Below are positions 55,972 through 64,000 of a DNA stretch of 64,000 bases, piece by piece (the stretch's first letter is position 1; every line of letters starts with the position of its first letter). This DNA comes from Thermoplasmata archaeon (lineage in GTDB: Archaea; Thermoplasmatota; Thermoplasmata; Lutacidiplasmatales; UBA184): assembly GCA_022749815.1 (NCBI GenBank), contig JAKIWV010000001.1:372001-436000 (forward strand). The letters are read 5' to 3'. Below the pieces are notes generated by a model. It searched no databases, was not told the DNA's origin, and saw only the letters and a program-made list of their open reading frames with translations. A program made the translations under genes and the position numbers.

Positions 55972-57456
55972 ATGTCGACGGCGGTGGACATGGGCGCGGG
56001 GACCGGATCGGTGGCGGGGGAAGCACGCGGCACGGAGATTCTCGCGGGGCTGCGTGCCCAGAAACTGCGGTGGGTGGAGATCTTCTACACCGACATCCTC
56101 GGCGGGTTCAACCACCTCCACATACCGGTCGATGCGTTAGAGCCTGACTCCTTCGAGACCGGCATCCCGAAGCTGGACGGTTCATCGATCCGTGGCTTCC
56201 GCGAGATCTACGAATCCGACATGGTCCTGCTCCCGGACCCGACCACCTTCGCGACCTTGCCGTGGGGCAGCGCCGGCACCGGCAGCGCCCGTTTCATCGC
56301 CGACATCCTCGAGGGAGGAAGCCGCACGCCGTACCCCCGGGACCCCCGGGGCATCGCGCGTCGGACCGTCCACGTCCTCGAATCCGCCGGTTACGACCAG
56401 TCCTTCTGGGGCCCCGAGATCGAGTTCTTCGTCTTCGATGGGGTCCGGCTGATCCCTTCGGCGGACGCCGTCCGGGACGCCTGGAGTGGCGCGGGGTACT
56501 TGATCGACAGTGCAGAGGCTCCTTGGCAGAAACAGGACGGGCTCGGCTCGATCCGCTTCAAAGAGGGGTATCATCGCGGCGCGCCGGCGGACCAGCTCCA
56601 GGACCTGCGGAGCGAGATGTGCAACATCCTGATGGACCATTTCCACATCAAGGTCGATGCCCACCACCACGAGGTCGGCACCGCCGGTCAGGCGGAGATC
56701 AACATCCGGTACGACGACCTGATCCCGGCCGCGGACCACGTGCAGGATGTCCGGTGGGTGATCAAGAACGTCGCCCGGCAGCACGGAAAGATCGCGACGT
56801 TCATGCCCAAGCCAGTCTACGGAGACAACGGCCTCGGTCTCCACACGAACCAGTCATTGTGGACTAAGGGAACGAACGTGTTCTACGACGCGTCGGACCC
56901 GTACGCGGAGATCAGCCAGACGTGCCGGTACTACATCGGGGGCCTGCTGGAGCACGCGCGAGCCCTGTGTGCGATTACGAACCCGATCACGAACTCGTAC
57001 CGACGACTCGTACCGGGCTACGAGGCGCCGGTGTTCATCGCCTACAGCAAGTCGAACCGCTCGGCGAATGTGCGCATCCCATTCTATCTGAAGGGACACC
57101 CCGCGGCGAAACGGTTAGAGTACCGGACGCCCGACTCCTCCGCGAACATCTACCTCGTCGAGGCGGCGCTGGCGCTCGCCGGATTGGATGGGATCCGCCG
57201 AAAGATCGACCCGGGCAACCCGGTCGACACGGACATCTACAAACTATCGCCCGAGAAGCGGAAGGAACTCGGCATCCGAGAGCTCCCGGGCTCCCTGGGC
57301 GAGGCGTTGGATTGCATGGCGTCGGACCATGCCTTCCTGGTCCCGGTGTTCTCGGAGTCGTTCCTCGAGACCTATCGGGAGCTCAAGCAGGAGGAGCAGC
57401 TGCAACTCAACCTGCGCCCCCACCCGTACGAGTTCTACCGGTACCTCGATATCTAG
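55972..57456 (+). CDS. glnA: Glutamine synthetase, type I
   Basis: Makes glutamine from glutamate, ammonia and ATP, the main ammonia-assimilation step. The 494-residue protein shows the family blocks KLDGSSIRGFREIYESDM, MDHFHIKVDAHHHEVGTAGQ, KPVYGDNGLGLHTNQSLW (ATP site), the latch SKSNRSANVRIPFY and EYRTPDSSANIYLVEAALAL. The length and lack of a long insert fit the archaeal GSI. A Tyr is present in DIYKLSPEKR, the position adenylylated in some bacteria. It is divergent from an Lrp regulator and followed by an inverted repeat enclosing the next gene's TATA-like box. Confidence 0.96.
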   Translation: MSTAVDMGAGTGSVAGEARGTEILAGLRAQKLRWVEIFYTDILGGFNHLHIPVDALEPDSFETGIPKLDGSSIRGFREIYESDMVLLPDPTTFATLPWGSAGTGSARFIADILEGGSRTPYPRDPRGIARRTVHVLESAGYDQSFWGPEIEFFVFDGVRLIPSADAVRDAWSGAGYLIDSAEAPWQKQDGLGSIRFKEGYHRGAPADQLQDLRSEMCNILMDHFHIKVDAHHHEVGTAGQAEINIRYDDLIPAADHVQDVRWVIKNVARQHGKIATFMPKPVYGDNGLGLHTNQSLWTKGTNVFYDASDPYAEISQTCRYYIGGLLEHARALCAITNPITNSYRRLVPGYEAPVFIAYSKSNRSANVRIPFYLKGHPAAKRLEYRTPDSSANIYLVEAALALAGLDGIRRKIDPGNPVDTDIYKLSPEKRKELGIRELPGSLGEALDCMASDHAFLVPVFSESFLETYRELKQEEQLQLNLRPHPYEFYRYLDI

Positions 57457-57464
57457 GGGACCCT

Positions 57465-57484
57465 GGCGGGCGGTTAAACCCGCC
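57465..57484. promoter_or_regulatory. Inverted repeat enclosing a TATA-like box
   Basis: ggcggg (57465-57470) pairs with cccgcc (57479-57484) around ggttaaac. The repeat could terminate glnA and also surround the promoter of the following amidohydrolase, whose ATG is 27 nt downstream of the box. Confidence 0.5.
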
Positions 57485-57501
57485 CTCGCTTGCCGACGAC
57501 G

Positions 57502-59061
57502 ATGGACCCTCCTGTAGACCGGGCCTGGGTGAATGGACGGGTTTTCACGGGCCTCGGATTCGCGGAGGGCTTCCTTGTCGAGGGGGGCGAGGTCCGCGCC
57601 GTCGGCCCCGACGATGTGGTTCGACGGGCCAAGGGCACCGGAACGGAACTGGTCGACCTGCGGGGCCGCCTCGTCCTGCCGGGTCTCATCGACCTCCACA
57701 TACACCTGACCGACACGATACTCGACCGGGTGGGGGTCGACTTGCACGGCGCCCGGAGCCGCGAGGAACTGGTCGAGCGACTTCGAGCCCGCTTGACACC
57801 GGGCTCGTCGACTCCGCTGGTCGGCGTTGGATGGGACTCCGCTCGCTGGACCGAGTCCCGGGATCCGACCCGGGACGATCTCGACCGGATCTCGACCGAA
57901 CAACCGCTGATAGTCCACCAGGTCAGCACGCACGCGGCGGTGCTGAACTCCCTCGCGCTCCTCGAGTTCGGAATCGACGAGAACGTCGCCGACCCCCCGG
58001 GGGGGCGGTTCGGGCGCGACCCCGCGGGCCGGTTGAATGGGCTGCTGTTCGACTCAGCACTGAGCCGCCTCGGCTTCTCCACCGGCCGTCCGGGGCAAGC
58101 CCGTCCAAGCCTTCCGGACTATCGGCGCTTGCTCGAGGAGGCGGCGGCGCTGGGACTCACCACCGTTTGTCCGGTATCGGCGAGTCCGGAGGAGATCGAA
58201 GCGGTGGCGACGCTCGCGACGGAGCCGCTCCCCGTGAGAGTGCGATTCTACCTCGACCTGCGCCGTCTCGATCGATACCGTTCTTTGCCTACTCCAAGAC
58301 CCGACGCCGGCTGGCGGATCGCGGGAACGAAGGCGATTACGGACGGGGCGTTCGGAACGAGGACGGCGTGGCTCAGCAGCCCCTATGCCGACGTCCCGGA
58401 AACCTCGGGCTACCCGATCTGGGTCGACGAGGAACTGGAGCAGGCCCTCCGGGACTCCGAGGTTGAAGGATTGCCGCCTGCCCTCCATGCCATCGGTGAT
58501 CGCGCGCTCGAGCGGGTCCTCGCCCTGCTCGCCAGGGTGGGAGCGGCCGGAACTCCTCGCATCGAACACGCGTCGTTGACCCCGCCGGCCCTCTGGCCCG
58601 CGCTGGAGAAGGGCCGACCTAACCTCGTCGTCCAGCCCCACTTCGTGGAGACGGACCGGTGGGCGGTGGAACGACTCGGCCCGGAGCGGGCTCGCTGGAC
58701 CTACGCGTTCCGGACGCTCACCGACCATGGCTTTCCGCTCGGGGGCTCGAGCGATTCACCGGTCGAGCCGCTCGACCCGTGGACCGGCCTCCGCGCGGCG
58801 GTCTTCCGAGCGCCCCGGACGGAGTTCGGCCGATTCACCGCCTCCGAGCGGCTCGCCCCAATCGAGGCGTTCCAGATGTACACCTGCCACGCGGGACCGA
58901 TCCTCGGAGAACCGGGGCTAGGGTGCCTCGCGGTCGGAGGTCCGGCCGACTTCGTCGTGACGTCCACCCCCTCCTTCGACGCGGCCTTGGCTGCCGAACG
59001 GCCCCCGGTGGCCGAGACGTGGGTAGGGGGCCGCCGGCGTTTCCCCACGCAGGCGGCTTAA
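57502..59061 (+). CDS. Amidohydrolase family 3 protein (YtcJ-like)
   Basis: A 519-residue metal-dependent hydrolase. The beta-sandwich start (WVNGRVFTGLGFAEGFLVEG) is followed by the TIM barrel with LPGLIDLHIHLTD (the H-x-H ligand pair), IVHQVSTHAAVLNS, LPPALHAIGDRALERVLALL, TPRIEHASLTPP and PLGGSSDSPVEPLDPW (D ligand). Proteins of this type cleave amide bonds in varied substrates; the substrate is unknown. The ATG at 57502 was chosen because a TATA-like box lies 27 nt upstream; a TTG four codons earlier is also open. Confidence 0.85.
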   Translation: MDPPVDRAWVNGRVFTGLGFAEGFLVEGGEVRAVGPDDVVRRAKGTGTELVDLRGRLVLPGLIDLHIHLTDTILDRVGVDLHGARSREELVERLRARLTPGSSTPLVGVGWDSARWTESRDPTRDDLDRISTEQPLIVHQVSTHAAVLNSLALLEFGIDENVADPPGGRFGRDPAGRLNGLLFDSALSRLGFSTGRPGQARPSLPDYRRLLEEAAALGLTTVCPVSASPEEIEAVATLATEPLPVRVRFYLDLRRLDRYRSLPTPRPDAGWRIAGTKAITDGAFGTRTAWLSSPYADVPETSGYPIWVDEELEQALRDSEVEGLPPALHAIGDRALERVLALLARVGAAGTPRIEHASLTPPALWPALEKGRPNLVVQPHFVETDRWAVERLGPERARWTYAFRTLTDHGFPLGGSSDSPVEPLDPWTGLRAAVFRAPRTEFGRFTASERLAPIEAFQMYTCHAGPILGEPGLGCLAVGGPADFVVTSTPSFDAALAAERPPVAETWVGGRRRFPTQAA

Positions 59062-59094
59062 GCCGGCGGCGCTGAGGAACGCCGGTTCGATACC

Positions 59095-59667
59095 ATGACC
59101 GGGGTGGCGCCAGTGCCGGCATTCAAGTCCTTTTCGCCCTCGATGCGCGTCGATGCATTTCTGGGCGATTGGCGGGCGAGCCTTCCGCCGGAGCTGAGCC
59201 CGGAGGAGCGGGAGGCCCAGCTGTACGCGCAGGCCTGGACGGAGTACCTCGTCGGGGACTACGGGTTCGGTCTCTGGTGCTGGCACGAGACCGATCGGCT
59301 CACCAATTCGTTCGGCCGCAACGTCAAGGAGGTCACCCGGGTGCTCGGACCCGGGCGCTTCTTCGGATTCTCCCACCGCCGGGCAGTGGCCGAAAGAGTT
59401 CCCCTCGACCGGATCCATCGGCCCCGCAAAGGCGAGATGAGCACCCCCCGGCCGGAGGCGATCGTGCTCGCGAACTACCAGCTCCTCTGCACGTACCTCG
59501 TCCACGCGAGGCAAGGGGACCCCAAGGCCAAAGCCCAGTACGAGATCGCGCTCCTCGACCTCGAGGATCGACAACGTACCGACCCGTATCTCCGGTTCTT
59601 CGAAACGTTCCGCGACCTGCTCGAGCGGTCGGACAAACCCCCGCCCGAGGGCGGCGGCCCACACTGA
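59095..59667 (+). CDS. Hypothetical alpha-helical protein
   Basis: A 190-residue soluble, mainly helical protein without a recognised domain. Repeated segments such as FLGDWRASLPPELSPEEREA, YAQAWTEYLVGDYGFGLWCW and AEAIVLANYQLLC-like runs suggest a helical bundle. A ggcttaagcc palindrome overlaps the stop of the upstream amidohydrolase, about 35 nt before the ATG, and may be the promoter. It ends 32 nt before truA and may be co-transcribed with it. Confidence 0.55.
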   Translation: MTGVAPVPAFKSFSPSMRVDAFLGDWRASLPPELSPEEREAQLYAQAWTEYLVGDYGFGLWCWHETDRLTNSFGRNVKEVTRVLGPGRFFGFSHRRAVAERVPLDRIHRPRKGEMSTPRPEAIVLANYQLLCTYLVHARQGDPKAKAQYEIALLDLEDRQRTDPYLRFFETFRDLLERSDKPPPEGGGPH

Positions 59668-59699
59668 GCACGACCGCCCCCCCGAGTTCGAAGGGAACG

Positions 59700-60533
59700 A
59701 TGTCGCGGTGGCTGGTCCGGTTTGGCTACGACGGAGCTGGATTCTCCGGGTGGGCCCGCCAGCCCGGATGGCGGACGGTCGAAGGGGTCCTTCGAGAAGG
59801 CGTTCCCCGAACCGGTGTTGCTCCGACCGCGGAGGCCGCCGGACTCGCCGTGGCGAGCCGCACCGACCGGGCCGTCAGCGCCCGGCACAACGCGCTAACC
59901 ATCCGCTCGGCCCTCCCCGCGGCGGCGCTGCTCCGCGCACTGAACGGGATCGCGCCAGACATCTTCTTCACCGCGCTCCGCGAAGTACCCGAGGACTTTT
60001 CCGTCCGGGCCCCGACCGGTCGATGGTACCGGTACTACGAGCCGGCCGAGGGACACCATCTCGCACGATGGAAACGGGCGGCGGCGCACCTCCAAGGGGA
60101 CGTGGACGTCCGCTCCTTCGGACGGGGCCTCCCGGCCGACCGACCGGCGGTGAGAACGATCGAATCGGTGGAAGTTCGGCGGTCAGGCGATGGATGGTTC
60201 GTAGTAGACCTCCGGGCCCCTTCGTTCGTCTGGGGAATGGTTCGCAAGCTGGTGGCGGCCCTGCGCCGGGTCGAGGACGGAACCCTCAGCTTGGCGCGGC
60301 TCGACGAGGCGCTGCGTGGAGACCATCGCCTCACATTGCCCCTGGCGGAACCGGAGGGGCTGGTTCTCTGGGACGTGAGCTATCCGGCTCGGTGGTCCTG
60401 GGAATGGGTGGGCCCCAACCGCGGCCAAACCCTGTACCTGGCAGACCAGATCCGACGCGCGCGTCTCCGGGAGACGATGGGCCGTGAACTGCCCGGCGGC
60501 TCGCTGGTGGCTCGACGACCTCGAGCGCGCTAG
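59700..60533 (+). CDS. truA: tRNA pseudouridine(38-40) synthase TruA
   Basis: A 277-residue TruA protein. The catalytic Asp56 lies in VASRTDRAVSARHN, with the second family block FFTALREVPEDFSVR before RWYRYYE. The later YRYYEPAE and FVWGMVRKLVAALR segments match the family. TruA modifies uridines 38-40 in the anticodon arm of tRNAs. It lies just downstream of the hypothetical helical gene. Confidence 0.95.
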   Translation: MSRWLVRFGYDGAGFSGWARQPGWRTVEGVLREGVPRTGVAPTAEAAGLAVASRTDRAVSARHNALTIRSALPAAALLRALNGIAPDIFFTALREVPEDFSVRAPTGRWYRYYEPAEGHHLARWKRAAAHLQGDVDVRSFGRGLPADRPAVRTIESVEVRRSGDGWFVVDLRAPSFVWGMVRKLVAALRRVEDGTLSLARLDEALRGDHRLTLPLAEPEGLVLWDVSYPARWSWEWVGPNRGQTLYLADQIRRARLRETMGRELPGGSLVARRPRAR

Positions 60534-60544
60534 CGTCCGCCGGG

Positions 60545-61456
60545 CTAGCTGGCACTCAACAGGCGGGGCCAATCCTGCTGAACGGCCCACTCGTCCAAGC
60601 GATGCCACCCCACGTCCGGGTAGTCGCGCCGCAGCCGTTCAATGTCGACCGTGTACCCGTGCTGGCCCAGCCACTCCGCCATCCGGGCCTGATCTTCGCT
60701 GCGCTGGCGAACGAACTCCAGAGCCAGTTGGCGAAACCGGAGCGGCCGGCCCGCGCGGTGGCTAAGGATTTCGGCGGCCTGCGGTCCGGTGACCTCGTCG
60801 CCGGCGATCTCGATGCGCTGCCCCCGGAATCGGGTCGGGTTCTCGAGCACGTACGTGTCGAAGGCGCCGAGGTCCTCCAAGGCGACCATCTGGAGGGATC
60901 TGTCGGGCGGCAAACCGAGGACGAGCTCCCCGTGTCGAAGACCCGGAAGAGAGAAGGGGGCGACCAGGTTTTCCATGAAAGCGACCGGCGCGACGATGGC
61001 GAACGGGGTGCCGGAGCTCCGCAGGCGGTGCTCCACGGCGAACTTGCTGTCGAAGTGCGGGATCCCCGTGCGCTGACTCGCGGACGCGACGGAGGAATAG
61101 ACAATGTACGGCACGTCCGCCGCGCGGAGCGCTTCGATGGCGGCCGTTCCTTGCTCCCGTTCCCCGTCCGCTCCCTTCTCGAAGGGGGTCCCCATTAGAA
61201 ACGCAGCGTCGATGAGCTGGGCCGCCTGCTCGAGGGCGTGAGGGTCCTCGAAGCTCCCCTGGAACAGTTCGACGCCCGATTTTTGGAGCGCCTGGGCGGC
61301 GGGTCTCTTGCGGTCCCGAACCAGCGCCCGCAGTCGGTGGCCCCGCGCCCGAAGATGGCGGAGCACGGTGCCCCCCTGTTGCCCGGTCGCGCCGGTGACG
61401 AGGATATGGAGGGAACGGTCGGCGAGCATGTGCACGGCCGACTTCGAGGAGGGCAT
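60545..61456 (-). CDS. NmrA/NAD(P)-binding (atypical SDR) protein
   Basis: A 303-residue Rossmann protein with HILVTGATGQQGGTVLRHLR at the N-terminus, the G-x-x-G-x-x-G dinucleotide motif of atypical SDRs, then LRALVRDRKRPA and a YSSVASA-like segment (SSVASASQRTG). It resembles the NmrA-like family, whose members sense or bind NAD(P) without clear catalytic activity, but catalysis cannot be excluded. A gctttcccc segment lies about 30 nt before the ATG. It is convergent with truA. Confidence 0.75.
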   Translation of the reverse strand: MPSSKSAVHMLADRSLHILVTGATGQQGGTVLRHLRARGHRLRALVRDRKRPAAQALQKSGVELFQGSFEDPHALEQAAQLIDAAFLMGTPFEKGADGEREQGTAAIEALRAADVPYIVYSSVASASQRTGIPHFDSKFAVEHRLRSSGTPFAIVAPVAFMENLVAPFSLPGLRHGELVLGLPPDRSLQMVALEDLGAFDTYVLENPTRFRGQRIEIAGDEVTGPQAAEILSHRAGRPLRFRQLALEFVRQRSEDQARMAEWLGQHGYTVDIERLRRDYPDVGWHRLDEWAVQQDWPRLLSAS

Positions 61457-61592
61457 CGAGGCCGCCCACCCGTAGGCGGGGAAAGCATTGTCGTGGAGGG
61501 TCGGGGTCCGACGTAGCCCATCCCTGTACAGCGCCCGTGTCGGGGAGATTTGATATACGGCAGTTCAGAGAAATGATGGAGAGGAAGGTAGA

Positions 61593-62696
61593 ATGAGGTC
61601 GCCTACCCCGCCCCCCGGCGCGCTCCTCTCGTTTCCACAGTCTCCTCCCCCCTCTCCTCACCCGCCCCCGACGTCCAATTCCTACCGGGCCCGCGTAGGG
61701 CGGTGGTACGTCTCCAACCTCCCGGCGCTCACGCTCGTCGGACTCGCGATCCTGATCCCGGAACTCCTCACCGGTTCGACGCCGGTGGCATCGCTCATCA
61801 ATCCTGTCGGGGACGCCTTCCTTGTGGGTCTCTATGGCGGGGGCGTGCTCGTCATCCGGGAGGTTTCGCTCCGATGGAACCGGGGCTGGGGGCCGGTCCT
61901 CCTCCTCGGGGCGGCCTATGGCATCGTCGAAGAGGGGCTCGGCACGAAGACGTTCTTCGACTGGGTCGAGATCAAGCAGCCGAATTTCGGCCCGCTGACC
62001 CATTGGGGAGGTGTGAACTGGGTGTGGGCAGGAGAACTGACGCTCTTCCACGCGATCTTCAGCATCGCCCTTCCCATCGCCATCGTCGCGCTGCTCTTCC
62101 CGCAAGCCCGGCGACAGCGCTTCCTATCGAATGCGGGGGTCGCGTGGACGTTCGCGTTGTACAGCTTGACGGCCACGTTGATGTTCTTCCTGTTCGACCG
62201 AGGGTATGTCCTCGCGCCGGCGTTGCTGGCCGGTTGCGTCCTGGCCATCGCGGCACTCATGCTCGCCGCCTGGAAGCTCCCCGAAGGCTGGTTCCGGGCA
62301 CGCACCTCCTTGCCCACGGTCGCCCCCCGGACCGAGCTTTTCCTGGGAGCCGGGTTCGTGTGGGGGTTCTTCATCCTCTTTCTCGGACTTCCCGGGTTCC
62401 TGAAAAATCCCTTGCTGACCGTGGCTCTCGGATGGGCGTTCACGGGGGGATGCCTGCTCGCGCTCCGCGCCACGATAGGTGAAACCGGCAACGACTCCCA
62501 CGTGGCGTATCTCGCGATCGGCCTCCTGACGTTCCTCGTGGCCTTCGCAGCCCTCGCGGAACTCTTGGGGGACCTCTTCGCCTTCCTTGCGATTGCCGTA
62601 GCCGTCCTACTGATGGTTCGCCTGTATCGGCGGTACCGCCCCGTCAACGCCCCCTGGCCCCGGGATTCAGGCCCCGATCGCGCCCGCGCTGTGTAA
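61593..62696 (+). CDS. Polytopic membrane protein with VEEG motif, CPBP-like (paralogue B)
   Basis: A 367-residue membrane protein, a paralogue of the one at 48710. The first 33 residues are Pro/Ser-rich (SPTPPPGALLSFPQSPPPSP). Shared features are VIREVSLRWNRGW, GAAYGIVEEGLG, GGVNWVWAGELTL and HAIFSIALP. As with paralogue A, the V-E-E-G plus downstream W-x-x-E/H pattern suggests an intramembrane metalloprotease, but this needs testing. A ttgatatac box at about 61548-61560 lies about 39 nt before the ATG. The gene is flanked by an NmrA-like gene on the other side of a short spacer. Confidence 0.65.
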   Translation: MRSPTPPPGALLSFPQSPPPSPHPPPTSNSYRARVGRWYVSNLPALTLVGLAILIPELLTGSTPVASLINPVGDAFLVGLYGGGVLVIREVSLRWNRGWGPVLLLGAAYGIVEEGLGTKTFFDWVEIKQPNFGPLTHWGGVNWVWAGELTLFHAIFSIALPIAIVALLFPQARRQRFLSNAGVAWTFALYSLTATLMFFLFDRGYVLAPALLAGCVLAIAALMLAAWKLPEGWFRARTSLPTVAPRTELFLGAGFVWGFFILFLGLPGFLKNPLLTVALGWAFTGGCLLALRATIGETGNDSHVAYLAIGLLTFLVAFAALAELLGDLFAFLAIAVAVLLMVRLYRRYRPVNAPWPRDSGPDRARAV

Positions 62697-62819
62697 GGGA
62701 GCGCTCCGGTCGGAAAGGGACTGCGGCCGGTCAGAAACCGAGGAGTCTAGTCGTCCCCCACCGGCTTTCGTCTGGAAGGCACGGATTCTCTAATCCGCTG
62801 CGCGCTCTCTCCCCTGCTG

Positions 62820-64000
62820 TTGTCGAGCGCTACTCGTTCGAAACCACCGGAGGTCGCGGGGACAGGGATTTCGTGGACCCAGACGACGGCCTTCCGGCTT
62901 CGTCGGCATCACCTGTCCGCGCGGGCGCCGCCCACCGCCCTCCGTTCGGTCGTAGCCGACATGGGGGGCGCGCAGGCCCAGGTGCTCCGGGCCGCGCAAA
63001 TGTCGATCTGGGCCCGCGTGCGGGACCTCAAGGAAGACGACCTGGAGACCGCCCTCTGGAAGGACCGGATCCTGGCCAAGGCCTGGGGCATGCGTAGGAC
63101 GCTGTTCTTGCTGCCATCGGACGACCTAGCGATCTTTGTTCGGGGCTCTGCCCGTCGTGCCGAGAAGGAGATTCGGTGGATGCTCAATCACGGGGTCTCA
63201 GAGCAAGTGCTCGAGAGGCTAGTTCGCGCGGTGCTGTTCGCCATGGACACGCCGTCGACTCGATCGGAACTCGCCCGGAGGGTGAGCAAGTCCCTGAAGC
63301 TACCGTTGAGGTGGGAACGGGGGGGAGGTTGGGGGAGCCAGAGGATGATACCGTGCGTACAGCTGGGGGATGTGACCTGTCCCGCGTACTACCTCCTGCA
63401 TCTCGCCGGGGCGCGAGGGGTCCTATGCTCGGGACCGAGCGAGGGAAACGAGGCGACGTTTGTCCGGGCCGACGCGTGGCTGCGAGACTGGCGAGATGTT
63501 CCACGAGAGAGAGCGGAAAGCGAACTTCTCCAGAGGTATCTTGGTTCATTCGGGCCGGCGACCGTGGCAGACTTTGTTGCGTGGACCGGGATGGGCTTCA
63601 AGGACGCCGGGGAAATCTGGGCGCGTGAGGAAGCGAGTTTCGCTCCAGTGAACGTCGAGGGTTGGCCAGCGTGGATTCTTCGGCGCGATCTCTCCGAGCT
63701 TGAGGATTCCAAGATCGAGCGACCGACCGTCCGGATTCTGCCGTACTTCGATTCGTTCCTCCTCGGCCACATGAAAAGGACGCACCTCGTCGAGACGCGG
63801 GACCTCGGGAGAGTATACCGCAACCAGGGGTGGGTGGCGCCCGTGGTGCTTGTGGATGGTCGTGTCAAGGGAGTCTGGACCCACGTTGAGAATGGGAAGC
63901 GGCTGAGCGTGCGGGTAGAGCCATTTGGCCCCGTACCGCGCCTCGTCTCGGCCGCGATTCGGGAAGAGGGCCGGGACCTGGGCAGATTTCTGGGATGTGA
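62820..64000 (+). CDS. AlkZ-like winged-helix DNA-binding protein (cut by window edge)
   Basis: The frame is open to the right edge, giving about 393 codons without a stop. It follows the AlkZ/YcaQ-like winged-helix pattern: ALRSVVADMGGAQAQVLRAA (with the Q-A-Q motif of this family) and IWARVRDLKEDDLETALWKD. These proteins unhook DNA crosslinks as glycosylases or bind DNA. The region KAWGMRRTLFLLPSDDLAIF matches the family. No ATG or GTG is near, so I use a TTG at 62820 about 30 nt after a gattctctaatc box. Confidence 0.75.
   Translation, partial: MSSATRSKPPEVAGTGISWTQTTAFRLRRHHLSARAPPTALRSVVADMGGAQAQVLRAAQMSIWARVRDLKEDDLETALWKDRILAKAWGMRRTLFLLPSDDLAIFVRGSARRAEKEIRWMLNHGVSEQVLERLVRAVLFAMDTPSTRSELARRVSKSLKLPLRWERGGGWGSQRMIPCVQLGDVTCPAYYLLHLAGARGVLCSGPSEGNEATFVRADAWLRDWRDVPRERAESELLQRYLGSFGPATVADFVAWTGMGFKDAGEIWAREEASFAPVNVEGWPAWILRRDLSELEDSKIERPTVRILPYFDSFLLGHMKRTHLVETRDLGRVYRNQGWVAPVVLVDGRVKGVWTHVENGKRLSVRVEPFGPVPRLVSAAIREEGRDLGRFLGC

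Overview
The window looks like the chromosome of a high-GC archaeon, most likely of the phylum Thermoplasmatota. The evidence is an archaeal ribosomal cluster (L7Ae, S28e, L24e), an archaeal SRP RNA, an archaeal-type tyrosyl-tRNA synthetase, type II methionine aminopeptidase and nucleoside diphosphate kinase, a class II tRNA-Leu without encoded CCA, and four large PKD/Ig-like surface proteins. Most transcription units begin with a TATA-like box (variants of TTTAAA, TATATA or TTAAG) about 27-32 nt before the start codon. This implies many leaderless mRNAs, and it was used to choose starts, including several GTG and TTG starts. Internal operon genes often overlap by ATGA or GTGA. No CRISPR array, insertion sequence or rRNA gene was seen. 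The species cannot be named from this sequence alone.

Layout: 1-5.2 kb holds a GNAT acetyltransferase, malic enzyme, DHA2-type MFS exporter, CBS-domain protein and a rhodanese/metallo-beta-lactamase fusion. 5.2-7.4 kb holds a split cobalamin-independent methionine synthase. 7.5-10.4 kb is an operon of ndk, YrdC/Sua5, MetAP and a methyltransferase. 10.4-14.5 kb holds a second methyltransferase, a membrane glycosyltransferase-like protein followed by a Cas4-like nuclease divided over two membrane polypeptides, and the L7Ae-S28e-L24e operon. 14.6-19.1 kb holds a DUF1801 protein, TyrRS divergent from an HExxH protein, and a coiled-coil/KaiC-like ATPase. 19.1-31.5 kb is a cell-surface region with four PKD/Ig-like exported proteins, a membrane PH-like protein, the SRP RNA, a thioesterase and serine hydroxymethyltransferase.

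31.7-35.3 kb is an operon of a small protein, an HerA-like ATPase and the RNA 2',3'-cyclic phosphodiesterase ThpR. It is followed by a 740-bp stretch with no gene but many inverted repeats. 36.0-49.9 kb is mixed metabolism and regulation: HxlR and Fur-like proteins, a glycerate-kinase-like protein, a two-subunit flavin dehydrogenase, an AbrB-PhoU regulator, an iron-containing alcohol dehydrogenase, a thioredoxin-like protein, a LURP-one protein, a beta-lactamase-fold hydrolase, a terpenoid-cyclase-fold protein and a polytopic membrane protein. 50.1-51.8 kb holds a pirin-like cupin, a RelE-type toxin-antitoxin pair between two tRNA-3'-end-like repeats, and tRNA-Leu(CAG). 52.0-55.4 kb holds an LsrF-like aldolase and an arsenic operon (arsR, arsM, arsC, aquaporin). 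55.4-64 kb holds an Lrp regulator divergent from glutamine synthetase, an amidohydrolase, TruA, an NmrA-like reductase, a paralogue of the 48.7-kb membrane protein, and a partial AlkZ-like protein at the right edge.

The most unusual items are the split membrane-bound Cas4-like nuclease, the multi-hairpin intergenic region at 35.3-36.0 kb, two symmetric TATA elements that each appear to serve two divergent leaderless genes, and proline-rich N-terminal leaders encoded by strand-biased C tracts in three unrelated genes.
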